DNA of 28,934 nt from JACVRX01 sp035697245 (lineage in GTDB: Bacteria > Actinomycetota > Actinomycetes > Jiangellales > Jiangellaceae). Location of the stretch: positions 1-28,934 of the forward strand of contig DASSDH010000157.1 of assembly GCA_035697245.1 (NCBI GenBank). Reading direction: 5' to 3'. The notes under the pieces were generated by a model. The model searched no databases and was not told where the DNA came from. It worked only from the letters and a program-made list of their open reading frames with translations. The first letter of the stretch is position 1. Each line of letters opens with the position of its first letter. Shown here one piece after another: positions 1 through 7,590 of this stretch. The position numbers and the translations under genes are program-made.

Positions 1-477
1 GGGCCCGAATCCGCCGACGTGGTGCTCTGTCATGGCGTCCTGGAGGTCGTGGACGATCCGAGAGCTGCGCTTCGGGGGGTCGTGGCCGTCCTCCGCCCCG
101 ATGGGCTGGCCAGCGTGTTGGTAGCCCAGCGTTATGCAGCCGTCATCGCTCGGGCAGTGGCGGGTCACCTCGCCGATGCGAGGCACGCGTTGCGTGATCC
201 GGCTGGCCGGTGGGGGACCGCTGACCCGCTACCGCGGCGATTCGACGAGCCGGGCGTGCGGGACCTGTTCGAGGCGGCCGATATGCGGGTACTTCAGGTT
301 CATGGGGTCCGGGTCCTCGCCGATCTCGTACCAGGTGCGCTGTCAGACGACCCCACGAGCGCGCGCGACCTGCTGGAGCTCGAGGCCATGGTTGCGGGAC
401 ATCCGGCATTCCGGGCAGTGGCCGGGCAGCTGCACGTCCTCGGCACGCCGGACCGGCGTCGACGGCTCTCGGACTAA
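1..477 (+). CDS. SAM-dependent methyltransferase, C-terminal part (5' truncated by window)
   Basis: The frame is open from base 1 to a TAA stop at 475-477, so the true start lies outside the window. The visible part has the second half of a class I methyltransferase: an acidic strand segment (SADVVLCHGVLEVVDDP, about residues 4-20) typical of motifs post-I/II, then an LRPDG turn (motif III), as in UbiE/CmoA-like enzymes. The tail contains a conserved-looking FDEPGVRDLFEAADM segment and ends in a charged RRRRLSD. The substrate cannot be told, and the glycine-rich SAM motif I is missing only because the window starts after it. From family knowledge, methyltransferases of this kind lie next to DUF3040 genes near the dcw cluster in other actinobacteria. 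The downstream gene starts 134 nt later with its own candidate promoter, so co-transcription is uncertain. Confidence 0.7.
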   Translation, partial: GPESADVVLCHGVLEVVDDPRAALRGVVAVLRPDGLASVLVAQRYAAVIARAVAGHLADARHALRDPAGRWGTADPLPRRFDEPGVRDLFEAADMRVLQVHGVRVLADLVPGALSDDPTSARDLLELEAMVAGHPAFRAVAGQLHVLGTPDRRRRLSD

Positions 478-545
478 TTCATCCCGGATGGGTGAGCCGG
501 GTGGAACCGACGGGCGGAAGACAACGTTCGAAGGACAGGGCTGGC

Positions 546-574
546 TTTCGTCGGTCAACCCACCCGCCTATGCT
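546..574 (+). promoter_or_regulatory. Candidate promoter of the DUF3040 gene
   Basis: A TATGCT hexamer at 569-574 (4/6 to TATAAT, fits TANNNT) lies 17 nt after a poor -35 (TTTCGT, 546-551). It would give a 5' UTR of about 30 nt carrying the AGGAGG ribosome binding site. The -35 match is weak, so this is tentative. The rest of the 478-611 gap shows only a short CCCGG/CCGGG repeat without a T-run. Confidence 0.3.
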
Positions 575-611
575 GATGACAGTTCCGCGACGGCATTCAC
601 AGGAGGGACCG

Positions 612-1043
612 GTGCCTCTCTCCGACCATGAGCAGCGCCTGCTCGAGCAAATGGAACGCGCGCTGTACGCCGAAGATCCGAAGTTTGCCACGACCATGCG
701 CGGTGCCGACCTGCGTCGTCGTTACCGTCGCCGCGCCGTCGCCGCGGCGTTCGTGTTCGTCATCGGGATCGTGCTGCTCATGACCGGTGCCGTCAGTAAG
801 ACGACCCCGCTCGGCGTCGCGGGGTTCGTCGTGATGCTCGTGTCCGCGTGGTACGCGGTCACTTCGTGGCGGCGAGTGCCGGCGGAAGGCGAGATCGGGA
901 CGTTTGACGCTGGCACAGCGGGGGAGCAGCCGTCGGCCAGCCGCATCAAGTCGAGCCGGACCGCTGCGGCTCGCCGGCGCGGATTCATGGAGCGCATGGA
1001 AGAGCGTTGGCGCCGCCGCCGCGAACGCGGTCCCGGGCGCTGA
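612..1043 (+). CDS. DUF3040 family small membrane protein
   Basis: The product has 143 residues. The start is the GTG at 612, because AGGAGG (601-606) sits 5 nt before it and the product then begins with the family's typical PLSDHEQRLLEQMERAL segment; the reading frame is also open upstream to 492, but without such support. Residues 1-40 form an acidic/basic amphipathic head with the LYAEDPKFA motif seen in DUF3040 proteins. Two hydrophobic stretches (about 43-60 and 66-84) look like a membrane hairpin, followed by a soluble tail rich in Arg ending RRRRERGPGR. DUF3040 proteins are restricted to actinobacteria and often sit next to the dcw cluster; their function is not known. The gene converges with the transglutaminase gene, leaving only 2 nt between the stop codons. 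Confidence 0.88.
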   Translation: MPLSDHEQRLLEQMERALYAEDPKFATTMRGADLRRRYRRRAVAAAFVFVIGIVLLMTGAVSKTTPLGVAGFVVMLVSAWYAVTSWRRVPAEGEIGTFDAGTAGEQPSASRIKSSRTAAARRRGFMERMEERWRRRRERGPGR

Positions 1044-1045
1044 GC

Positions 1046-3379
1046 TCAGCGGCGGCGTCCCACCAGTTCCCCGGCTCGCTCCCGCACCCGGGCGCCGGCA
1101 GCATCGGTCCAGTCCAGGCCGTCGGCGACCCGGTTCGCTGTCGAGATCATCGCGTCTCGGGTAGCCGACGGCCAGATCGCCGCACCGAAGCGCTGCAGTA
1201 GTGGTCGGGAGCGCAAGACGGTCCGGCGAAGCATCGCAGAGTCCGCCTGCAGACCCTCCGTGTCGTTCGGAGTCGTCGAGTAGCGAGCCCGCTCGGTCGT
1301 CGTGACCAGGTGCGCGAGCAGGTCGCCGGAGTCCGGATCGAGCTTGGCACGGGCCGCCAAGTCCTGACCGGTCTGCCGGGGGGTGGCCGCCGGGTCCCAC
1401 TCGAACCCGGCGTCACGGGAGGTGTCGCGCAGGTCGGACCAGGCTGCCTCGGCTTCCTCGACCAGGTTGCCACCGGCTCTGCGCCAGCGCCAGGCGCGCC
1501 GGATTCTGGCGATGACGGTCGGCACTGCGAGGACGAGCGATCCACCGGCGACCGCGAGCGCGATGGCGATCGCGGTCGACACGCCGGAGGCTCCGCCGTC
1601 GGTTCCCGCACCTAGGTCCGGGTCTTCGAGGCCCGGAACGGGAGCGTCAGCGTTGTTGCCCTGCCCTTCCGGGACGTTCGGCACGGCGGGCGAGCCGTCC
1701 TCGCCGACGGCCGGGCGTACGGTCCAGGAGGGCACGCTGCCGGTGCGGGTTTCGGGCGTCGGCTCGAAGCGCACCCAGCCAGTGCCGTGGAAGTAAAGCT
1801 CCGGCCAGGCGTGCGCGTCGTGGGTGCCGACCACCCAGCTCCCGTCCTCCTGTGGCGTGCCGGGCGTGAACCCGACAGCGACCCGGGCGGGAATGCCGAC
1901 GGCCCTGGCCATCACCGCCATGCTGGCGGCGAACTGCTCACAGAACCCGCGGCGATTCTGCAGGAAGTTGACCAGAGCCGACGTCGAGTTGCCCGGCTCG
2001 GTCTGCAGGTCATAGACGAAGCCCCCGTCCGCGCGGAAGAACGCCTGCAGGATCGCGGCACGCTCGAATGCGCTGGTCGCGTCGGCGGTCAGCTCCCGGG
2101 CCAGTGCGGCCACCTCCGCCGGCAGGTCGTCGGGAAGTGCTCGCAACTCGGCGAAGTCCTCTGATGCTGGCGCGGCGGCGATGAGCTCGGCGGCTTGGTA
2201 GTCGATCTCCAGACTCTGCACGACATAGTCGACGCCTCGCGCGTTGCGTTCGGGCGAGACGACGTCGAGGCTGGCGAAGTCGTAGCGCCAGTCGCCGTCG
2301 ATGTCGATTTCCTGCGCCGGGTATGGCAACGGCAACCAGGAGGACTCGTAGTTGTCCCCGGTGCTGAAGCGGTACTCCTGGAGAGTTCCGTCGTCGGGGG
2401 GATCCAAGCCGGGTGGCGGCGGCATGCCCTCGCTGACCCGCTGGGAATCGGGGACCGACCGATCGGAGGTTTGCCACTCCTCGCCGTCGAAGACATCCAG
2501 GGTGACTCGTCGGATGTATTCGGGAACCTGCGCCGTGGTCTCGTACCGCAGGACGGGAACGTTCTCCGGCCGGGTGAGGTCGCCCTGCAAGTCAACGATC
2601 GGGTTGTCGGTGTGGATCGTGCGCCCACCGCCTTCGCCGGAGCCGCCGCCGCGGCCGAACACGCCCTCGGTCAGCCCTGGGAGCAACGCCGGAATGGCCA
2701 CCGCAGCTGCGACGGCAACCGCGCCGACTCGCCGGCCGTTCCGGGCGAGCGAGTCGGTTTCCGGTATCCCCGTGTGGGTCGCCGACGGTCCGGCCGAGCG
2801 GCCCCACCGGACGACCCGGGTCCGCCCCTCGGCCACCAGCACGGCGAGAAAACCGGTCGCCGGGAACACGAACCAGTACCAGGCCAACCCGTCCGGGACC
2901 ACCGACGCCGACACGGCGTACACGGCACCCAGCGGGATACCGGTCAGCGGTGCTCGCCGCAAGCCCACCGCGAAGAAATCGACGAGCAGGGCGACCAGAC
3001 CGGCGCCGCCGACCAGCAGCAGCAGGATTCCGCGCGTGACCGCGATCGGCGCCGCGTACTGCAGAACCGCCGAGATTCCGTCGGTGAAGACGATGCCCAT
3101 CCGCCGGGCCCACGAGACCGTGGGCACCACCCCGAACCATGCGACGTCAGCGGCCACCAGAACGCCCAGCCAGAGGACGAGAGCAGTCACCTGGGCCACG
3201 ATCACCAGAGGCGGCGGAACACCGACCCGGCGTAGACCAAGCCCGACCGCAGCGACGATGGCGATCGCGATGGCCGCCGGCACGAGCCAGTCGTGTTCCT
3301 GGGTCACGGGGGCGAGGGTGAGTACTCCCAAAGCGGACGCCAGTGCCCCGACAACGGCCAGTCGGGTCCGGCCCGTCAC
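1046..3379 (-). CDS. Membrane transglutaminase-like protein (TgpA/DUF3488-DUF4129 type)
   Basis: The product has 777 residues. The frame is open further upstream, but GTG at 3379 is chosen because it overlaps the stop of the preceding DUF58 gene as GTGA (3376-3379). The N-terminus has about six membrane segments within residues 5-200, a GRGGGSGEGGG linker, then an extracytoplasmic transglutaminase core. The core shows Cys480 (GFCEQFA), His523 (HDAHAWPE) and FEPTP with Glu539 where many relatives have the catalytic Asp. A TM helix follows near residue 630, then a cytoplasmic DUF4129-like tail (AEAAWSDLRDTSRDAG). Such proteins are predicted cell-envelope proteases or cross-linking enzymes. The MoxR-DUF58-transglutaminase trio is a recurrent operon, and placement beside dcw genes suggests an envelope role. 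The substrate is unknown. Confidence 0.9.
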   Translation of the reverse strand: MTGRTRLAVVGALASALGVLTLAPVTQEHDWLVPAAIAIAIVAAVGLGLRRVGVPPPLVIVAQVTALVLWLGVLVAADVAWFGVVPTVSWARRMGIVFTDGISAVLQYAAPIAVTRGILLLLVGGAGLVALLVDFFAVGLRRAPLTGIPLGAVYAVSASVVPDGLAWYWFVFPATGFLAVLVAEGRTRVVRWGRSAGPSATHTGIPETDSLARNGRRVGAVAVAAAVAIPALLPGLTEGVFGRGGGSGEGGGRTIHTDNPIVDLQGDLTRPENVPVLRYETTAQVPEYIRRVTLDVFDGEEWQTSDRSVPDSQRVSEGMPPPPGLDPPDDGTLQEYRFSTGDNYESSWLPLPYPAQEIDIDGDWRYDFASLDVVSPERNARGVDYVVQSLEIDYQAAELIAAAPASEDFAELRALPDDLPAEVAALARELTADATSAFERAAILQAFFRADGGFVYDLQTEPGNSTSALVNFLQNRRGFCEQFAASMAVMARAVGIPARVAVGFTPGTPQEDGSWVVGTHDAHAWPELYFHGTGWVRFEPTPETRTGSVPSWTVRPAVGEDGSPAVPNVPEGQGNNADAPVPGLEDPDLGAGTDGGASGVSTAIAIALAVAGGSLVLAVPTVIARIRRAWRWRRAGGNLVEEAEAAWSDLRDTSRDAGFEWDPAATPRQTGQDLAARAKLDPDSGDLLAHLVTTTERARYSTTPNDTEGLQADSAMLRRTVLRSRPLLQRFGAAIWPSATRDAMISTANRVADGLDWTDAAGARVRERAGELVGRRR

Positions 3380-4704
3380 GCCACACCGCCGAGGTGGCCG
3401 GAATCGTCGACCGCGCCGACCGTTACGCGGTATGCCGACCGGGAAACACCAAGTCGCTCCCAGATGGCCGCAAGCTGGTCGCTTCTGCCCGCCGTGACGA
3501 CGTTCCAGCCGGCGCGCCGCAGAACCTGGGCGGTCTCCGCCAGACGCTGCTCCTCTGCGGCCCGGACGTGGGGAGCGACCGAAGTCCAGGATGCCGAGTC
3601 GAGCAGGATTGCCATCGCCCCAGTCGCGCCATGCCGCAACCTGCCCACCAACGACGCCTCTCGCGGATGCAGGTGCCCCAGTACCGCGACCAGCAGGCCG
3701 CTCGCCGCTCCCGCCCCACTGAGCAGGTCCGACCACCGGCCGACCGAGGCGTCACGGGAGGATCGCACGACGGCCAGCGCGTCCAGCAGCGGTACCTCGG
3801 CACCTGCCGGACCGCCGCCGGGGTCGTGCCAGGACCCACTGACTGCGCCCCCTTCGTCGGTGACCAGCCGCACGGCGTAACCGCGGTCCGCCAGGTGCAC
3901 CCCGATAGACGCCGCTGCTGAAACCGCGTACTCGAGGGACGAGTCGGGATCCTGCCCAGCGTGAGCGCCGGTCCGGGTGTCGAGCAGCAGGGTCGCCCGG
4001 CTCTGCCAGGGCTGCTCCTCGCGACGGACCATCAGCTCGCCGTGGTGCGCCGTTGCCCGCCAGTGGACGCGCCGCATGTCATCGCCGTCGCGATAGGCCC
4101 GCACGGTGGCGTCCTCTTCGCCGGCACTGGCTACCGATCGGGGCCTGCTCTCGCCGCTTCCGCTCCATTCGCCGAGCAATCGGACGGACGGCAGCGGAAG
4201 CACCTTCGGGGTGATGATGACGGTTGCCGTCTCGGTGAATGCGCGGCGCAGCTCGACCAGCCCGAACGGATCGGTCAGGCGCACGGTCAGCGGACCGATC
4301 GGATAACGCCCGCGCAGGTCGGCGTGGATGTCGTAGCTGACCTCTCGCCGGAACCGTGACCACACGTGGTCGAGGACGAACCGCGGCCGGGTGCCGAGGG
4401 CCAATGGCAGCGTGTCTTCGACCAGCAGCACGCCGGTCGGGATACGCGCCAGGTTCTGCAGGATCAGGTGGATCCGGGCGGCAGTTCCCACCGGCGTTCG
4501 CGGGGGATTCACCACCCGGGCGGCGGCAAGCCGGACTCGGCTGCGCAAGGCGACGAGCAGGCTCACCACCGGCAAGGCGAGCAGCAGGATTCCCACCCGC
4601 AGCAGATCGCGCTGGCCTACGCCCACCGCGGCGACGGCCGCCGCCAGCCCGGCGACGAGGAAGAGCCGGCCGCGTCGGGTCAGTCCGGACAGGGCCCTCC
4701 GCAC
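3376..4704 (-). CDS. DUF58 domain-containing protein
   Basis: The product has 442 residues and starts with GTG at 4704, 3 nt after the MoxR stop codon. Two hydrophobic segments (about 13-29 and 36-53) anchor the N-terminus in the membrane. The DUF58 signature follows at about 204-230 (YRDGDDMRRVHWRATA, then LMVRREE). The C-terminal half resembles a von Willebrand A-like fold (TLLLDTRTG strand near residue 238). DUF58 proteins are usually encoded next to MoxR ATPases and are thought to act as their partner or adaptor; that link is inferred from recurrent gene order. The stop overlaps the transglutaminase start by 4 nt, which suggests translational coupling. Confidence 0.9.
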   Translation of the reverse strand: MRRALSGLTRRGRLFLVAGLAAAVAAVGVGQRDLLRVGILLLALPVVSLLVALRSRVRLAAARVVNPPRTPVGTAARIHLILQNLARIPTGVLLVEDTLPLALGTRPRFVLDHVWSRFRREVSYDIHADLRGRYPIGPLTVRLTDPFGLVELRRAFTETATVIITPKVLPLPSVRLLGEWSGSGESRPRSVASAGEEDATVRAYRDGDDMRRVHWRATAHHGELMVRREEQPWQSRATLLLDTRTGAHAGQDPDSSLEYAVSAAASIGVHLADRGYAVRLVTDEGGAVSGSWHDPGGGPAGAEVPLLDALAVVRSSRDASVGRWSDLLSGAGAASGLLVAVLGHLHPREASLVGRLRHGATGAMAILLDSASWTSVAPHVRAAEEQRLAETAQVLRRAGWNVVTAGRSDQLAAIWERLGVSRSAYRVTVGAVDDSGHLGGVA

Positions 4705-4707
4705 GGT

Positions 4708-5718
4708 TTACCGCGCCCCCCCGCCATCGGCCTCTGGCTGGGGCACTCGGGTGACGATGTCCGCGACGATCTCCGTCGCGTCGCGTCGCCCGATCTGAGC
4801 TTCGGCGGTGGGCAGCAGCCGGTGTGAGAAAACCGAGGCAGCGAGCTGCTTGACGTCGTCAGGCAGTACGTATTCACGGTCCTGCAGGGCGGCCGACGCC
4901 TTGGCGGCTCGGACCAGGTGCAGGGTAGCGCGCGGCGAGGCACCGAGCCGCAGCTCGGCCGAACGTCGCGTCGCATTGGCCAGGTTGACGCAGTACTTCT
5001 TCACCGCCGGCGACACGTAGGTGTTGCGGACGATGTCGACCAGCTTCGCGACGTGGGCCGCGTCGGTGACGGCGTCGAGCTGGTCGATCGCCGCTGCGCC
5101 GCTATGAGTGTCGATCATGTCGATCTCGTCGGCCTCGCCCGGGTAGCCCATGGCCAGCCTGACCATGAACCGGTCGCGTTGTGCCTCGGGCAGGGGATAG
5201 GTGCCTTCCATCTCGACCGGGTTCTGGGTGGCGATCACCATGAACGGCGCGTCGAGCTCGTAGGTCGTTCCGTCGACGGTGACCTGGCGCTCCTCCATAC
5301 ACTCCAGCATCGCGGACTGGGTCTTGGGCGAGGCGCGGTTGATTTCGTCGCCCACCACGATGTTGGCGAAGACACCGCCGGGTTTGAACTCGAAGTCACG
5401 AGTCTCCTGGTTGAACACGGACACGCCGATGACGTCGGTCGGCATCAGATCGGGAGTGAACTGGATCCGCTGAACCGAGCAGTTGATCGACCGAGCGAGG
5501 GACTTGGCGAGCATCGTCTTGCCGACGCCGGGTACATCCTCGATGAGTAGGTGACCCTCGGCCAGCAGGACCGTGATGGCGAGCCGAATCGCGTCCGGCT
5601 TGCCCTCGATGACGGTCTCGATCGCCGCCTGGATGCGGTTGGCAGTATCCGTCAGCTCAGCGAGTGCAGGCCCGGAGAACCGTGGATCTCCGTCCTGCAT
5701 CATCGGACTTTGGGTCAC
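4708..5718 (-). CDS. MoxR-family AAA+ ATPase
   Basis: The product has 336 residues. The GTG at 5718 is preceded at 5 nt by AGGAGG (5729-5724 on the - strand), which favours it over the internal ATGs at 5703 and 5700. ATPase motifs are intact: Walker A PGVGKT (63-68), Walker B VVGDEINRA (121-129), sensor 1 ATQNP near 163, and a DRF arginine-finger region after PLPEAQR. The C-terminal part is the AAA lid domain. MoxR ATPases act as chaperone-like partners of DUF58/VWA proteins, and the immediate downstream DUF58 and transglutaminase genes fit this. It is the first gene of the - strand operon and diverges from mraZ across a 261-nt control region. Confidence 0.93.
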   Translation of the reverse strand: MTQSPMMQDGDPRFSGPALAELTDTANRIQAAIETVIEGKPDAIRLAITVLLAEGHLLIEDVPGVGKTMLAKSLARSINCSVQRIQFTPDLMPTDVIGVSVFNQETRDFEFKPGGVFANIVVGDEINRASPKTQSAMLECMEERQVTVDGTTYELDAPFMVIATQNPVEMEGTYPLPEAQRDRFMVRLAMGYPGEADEIDMIDTHSGAAAIDQLDAVTDAAHVAKLVDIVRNTYVSPAVKKYCVNLANATRRSAELRLGASPRATLHLVRAAKASAALQDREYVLPDDVKQLAASVFSHRLLPTAEAQIGRRDATEIVADIVTRVPQPEADGGGAR

Positions 5719-5903
5719 TCGCTCCTCCTGCGCTCAGCGGCCCGCTGGCCAAGCCCGACACCAGGGCACCCGCACCCGGCGGGTGGTTGGTCCTCCCGAC
5801 GCGTCCACCGTACGTCCAGACGGCTGGAGATGCGCAGGCGGTTCCCGTCATCGGGCAGCCGGGCGCGGAACGTGTCGAGGGAGCGGCGCAGGCCGTTTCC
5901 AGC
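5719..5903. other. Divergent intergenic region between MoxR operon and mraZ promoter
   Basis: No coding signal is seen. It holds the MoxR ribosome binding site at its left end and a short CACCCG-G-CGGGTG palindrome near 5775-5787. A TANNNT hexamer (TACGGT on -, 5812-5807) could be a -10 for the MoxR operon, but no -35 was found at a normal distance. Confidence 0.4.
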
Positions 5904-5931
5904 TTGTTTGTGGAGCATTGTGGGGTACAGT
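5904..5931 (+). promoter_or_regulatory. Candidate mraZ (dcw operon) promoter
   Basis: TTGTTT (5904-5909) and TACAGT (5926-5931) are separated by 16 nt, a reasonable housekeeping-sigma promoter. Transcription would start near 5938, about 40 nt before the mraZ GTG. The hexamers are interleaved with the MraZ repeat array, so binding of MraZ would block this promoter. Confidence 0.6.
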
Positions 5932-5944
5932 GGCGCGCGGTGGA
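5910..5944 (+). promoter_or_regulatory. MraZ operator: four GTGGN repeats with 10-bp period
   Basis: GTGGA (5910-5914), GTGGG (5920-5924), GTGGC (5930-5934) and GTGGA (5940-5944) are spaced exactly 10 bp apart with 5-bp spacers. MraZ is known to bind short G-rich direct repeats at this spacing upstream of its own gene and to repress the dcw operon (shown in E. coli). The array overlaps the -10 element and the expected transcription start, which is right for autorepression. No fifth repeat is present at 5900 or 5950. Confidence 0.8.
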
Positions 5945-5979
5945 GGAAACGCCCGGTGCTGGGGTGGGAGGTGGCGGCC

Positions 5980-6411
5980 GTGTTCCTGGGCACGCACACC
6001 CCTCGCCTCGACGACAAAGGCCGGCTGTTCCTCCCTGCGAAGTTCCGCGACGAGCTTGCCGAGGGTGTGGTGATGACGAGAGGCCAAGAGCGTTGCCTGT
6101 ACGTCTGGCCACGCGAGGAGTTCGTGCGTTTCACCGAACAGCTTCGGGCTGCTCCGATCACTCATCGCGGGGTCCGCGACTTTGCCCGCATGCTCGCGGC
6201 GGGCGCGAGCGACGAGATGCCCGATCGGCAGGGCAGGGTCACCATCCCGAGCGGACTACGAAACTACGCCGGGCTCGACCGTGAGTGCACGGTCGTCGGT
6301 GCCATGACCCGGGTCGAGATCTGGGACACCACCGCCTGGGAGGCCTACCAGGCAGAGAAGGAACCACTGTTCGCCGACGTTTCCGAGGAGGTGCTTCCCG
6401 GCATCTTCTGA
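5980..6411 (+). CDS. mraZ: Transcriptional regulator MraZ
   Basis: The product has 143 residues, normal for the family. The start is GTG at 5980, with GGGAGG (5966-5971) 8 nt upstream, giving the expected N-terminus MFLGTHTPRLDDKGR. The frame is open upstream as far as 5551, but that part has no family resemblance and crosses the promoter. MraZ folds as two AbrB-like SpoVT half-domains, each with a D-x-x-G-R motif; both are visible (DDKGR 11-15 and DRQGR 82-86). It is a DNA-binding autorepressor of the dcw cluster, and the four GTGGN repeats just upstream are its likely operator. A 228-nt non-coding gap separates it from rsmH, longer than at any other junction within the early cluster. Confidence 0.96.
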   Translation: MFLGTHTPRLDDKGRLFLPAKFRDELAEGVVMTRGQERCLYVWPREEFVRFTEQLRAAPITHRGVRDFARMLAAGASDEMPDRQGRVTIPSGLRNYAGLDRECTVVGAMTRVEIWDTTAWEAYQAEKEPLFADVSEEVLPGIF

Positions 6412-6416
6412 ACGGC

Positions 6417-6550
6417 TCCCGTACGTCGAGGCCTCCGGCCCGCCCCTCCGATCTGGGTGTTCCTGACGCCACTTCCCCGGCGCCAGGGACGGCGCACCGT
6501 CGGGCGAGCGGGCGGGGACCTGGCCGTACGGGACGGCAGGAACACCCAGA
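6417..6550. repeat. Interleaved inverted repeats in the mraZ-rsmH gap
   Basis: A perfect 14-nt inverted repeat has arms at 6452-6465 and 6537-6550. A second, 9-nt perfect pair has arms at 6417-6425 and 6525-6533. The order A-B-A'-B' is the topology of an RNA pseudoknot, with the two 3' arms only 3 nt apart. No T-run follows, so it is not an ordinary intrinsic terminator. It may be an RNA leader structure for rsmH or the remnant of a small inverted-repeat element; no target duplication flanks the 14-nt arms. Confidence 0.6.
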
Positions 6551-6639
6551 GCAGTACCGGACATCCGGGGGGTCGAGACAGTGCAGGGCACGGTGGGCGC
6601 GACCCGGACTGGGCGCTGCCCTGGACGCCGGACCGAGCC

Positions 6640-7590
6640 GTGAACCGACTTTCGCATGTGCCGGTCCTGCTCGACCGCGTCGTTGACCTGCTGGCCCCGG
6701 CGCTGCAAGACACCGGCTCGGTCGTCGTCGACGCGACCATCGGCTTGGGCGGCCACGCAGAAGCCCTGTTGCGACGATGCCCCCAGGTCCGATTGATCGG
6801 TCTCGACCGAGATCCCGAGGCACTGGAGTTTGCTCGCGAACGGTTGGCACCGTTCGGCGATCGCGGAGTAGTCGTCCACGCCGTTTACGACGAACTGCCC
6901 GCGGTGCTTGACGGACTCGCCATTGCGCACGTCCAGGGAGTGCTCTTCGACCTTGGTGTGTCCTCCCTTCAGCTCGACCAGCCTGCTCGCGGTTTCGCCT
7001 ACGCGCACGACTCGCCGCTCGATATGCGCATGGACCCAACCGGTGGGCCGACAGCCGCCGACGTCCTCAACACCTATGCGGCAGCGGATCTGGCGCGGGT
7101 GCTGCGCGACTACGGGGACGAGCGGTTTGCCCGCCGGATTGCGGCCGCCGTGGTCCGGGAGAGGCAACGAACGCCTCTGACGACCAGCGCCCAGCTCGTC
7201 GAACTGCTTCGCCACACCATTCCGGCGGCGTCGCGGCGCACAGGAGGTCATCCGGCCAAACGCACGTTTCAGGCGTTGCGGATCGAAGTCAACGCCGAGC
7301 TGGCCGCTCTGGAGCGAGCGCTCCCCGCCGCAGTGGACGCGCTCGAGGTGGGCGGGCGGATCGTCGTCTTGTCGTATCACTCCCTCGAGGACCGGCTGGT
7401 CAAGAGGACGCTGACTGCACGGGCCACCAGCGCCGCGCCTCCTGACCTGCCCGAGCTGCCCGAACACCGGCCCGAGTTGCGGCTGTTGACACGCGGATCC
7501 GAATCACCCACGCCGGCGGAGATCGACGCCAATCCGCGAGCCGCCTCCGCGCGGCTGCGCGCGGCTGAGCGGATTCGGAGCGCGGCATGA
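6640..7590 (+). CDS. rsmH: 16S rRNA (cytosine(1402)-N4)-methyltransferase
   Basis: The product (formerly MraW) has 316 residues and methylates N4 of C1402 in the 16S rRNA decoding centre using SAM. SAM motif I is DATIGLGGHAE (31-41), followed by LIGLDRDPEAL; FDLGVSSLQLD and the C-terminal VLSYHSLEDRLVK are family hallmarks. The only in-frame candidate starts are GTG at 6457 and GTG at 6640. The latter gives the expected NRLSHVPVLLDRV N-terminus, but it lacks a clear Shine-Dalgarno sequence. The upstream 228 nt carry strong inverted repeats. The stop overlaps the ftsL start as ATGA (7587-7590). Confidence 0.94.
   Translation: MNRLSHVPVLLDRVVDLLAPALQDTGSVVVDATIGLGGHAEALLRRCPQVRLIGLDRDPEALEFARERLAPFGDRGVVVHAVYDELPAVLDGLAIAHVQGVLFDLGVSSLQLDQPARGFAYAHDSPLDMRMDPTGGPTAADVLNTYAAADLARVLRDYGDERFARRIAAAVVRERQRTPLTTSAQLVELLRHTIPAASRRTGGHPAKRTFQALRIEVNAELAALERALPAAVDALEVGGRIVVLSYHSLEDRLVKRTLTARATSAAPPDLPELPEHRPELRLLTRGSESPTPAEIDANPRAASARLRAAERIRSAA

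Noticed and set aside
480..500. Possible terminator after the methyltransferase gene
   Set aside because: The only stem is 5 bp with a 9-nt loop and there is no T-run.
3380..3736. Upstream extension of the transglutaminase frame
   Set aside because: It lies inside the DUF58 gene; the GTGA overlap at 3376-3379 and the start of the first TM helix favour GTG at 3379.
5775..5787. Palindrome CACCCG-G-CGGGTG between the MoxR operon and mraZ
   Set aside because: Short and GC-only, expected by chance in such DNA; no T-run for a terminator and no matching second copy.
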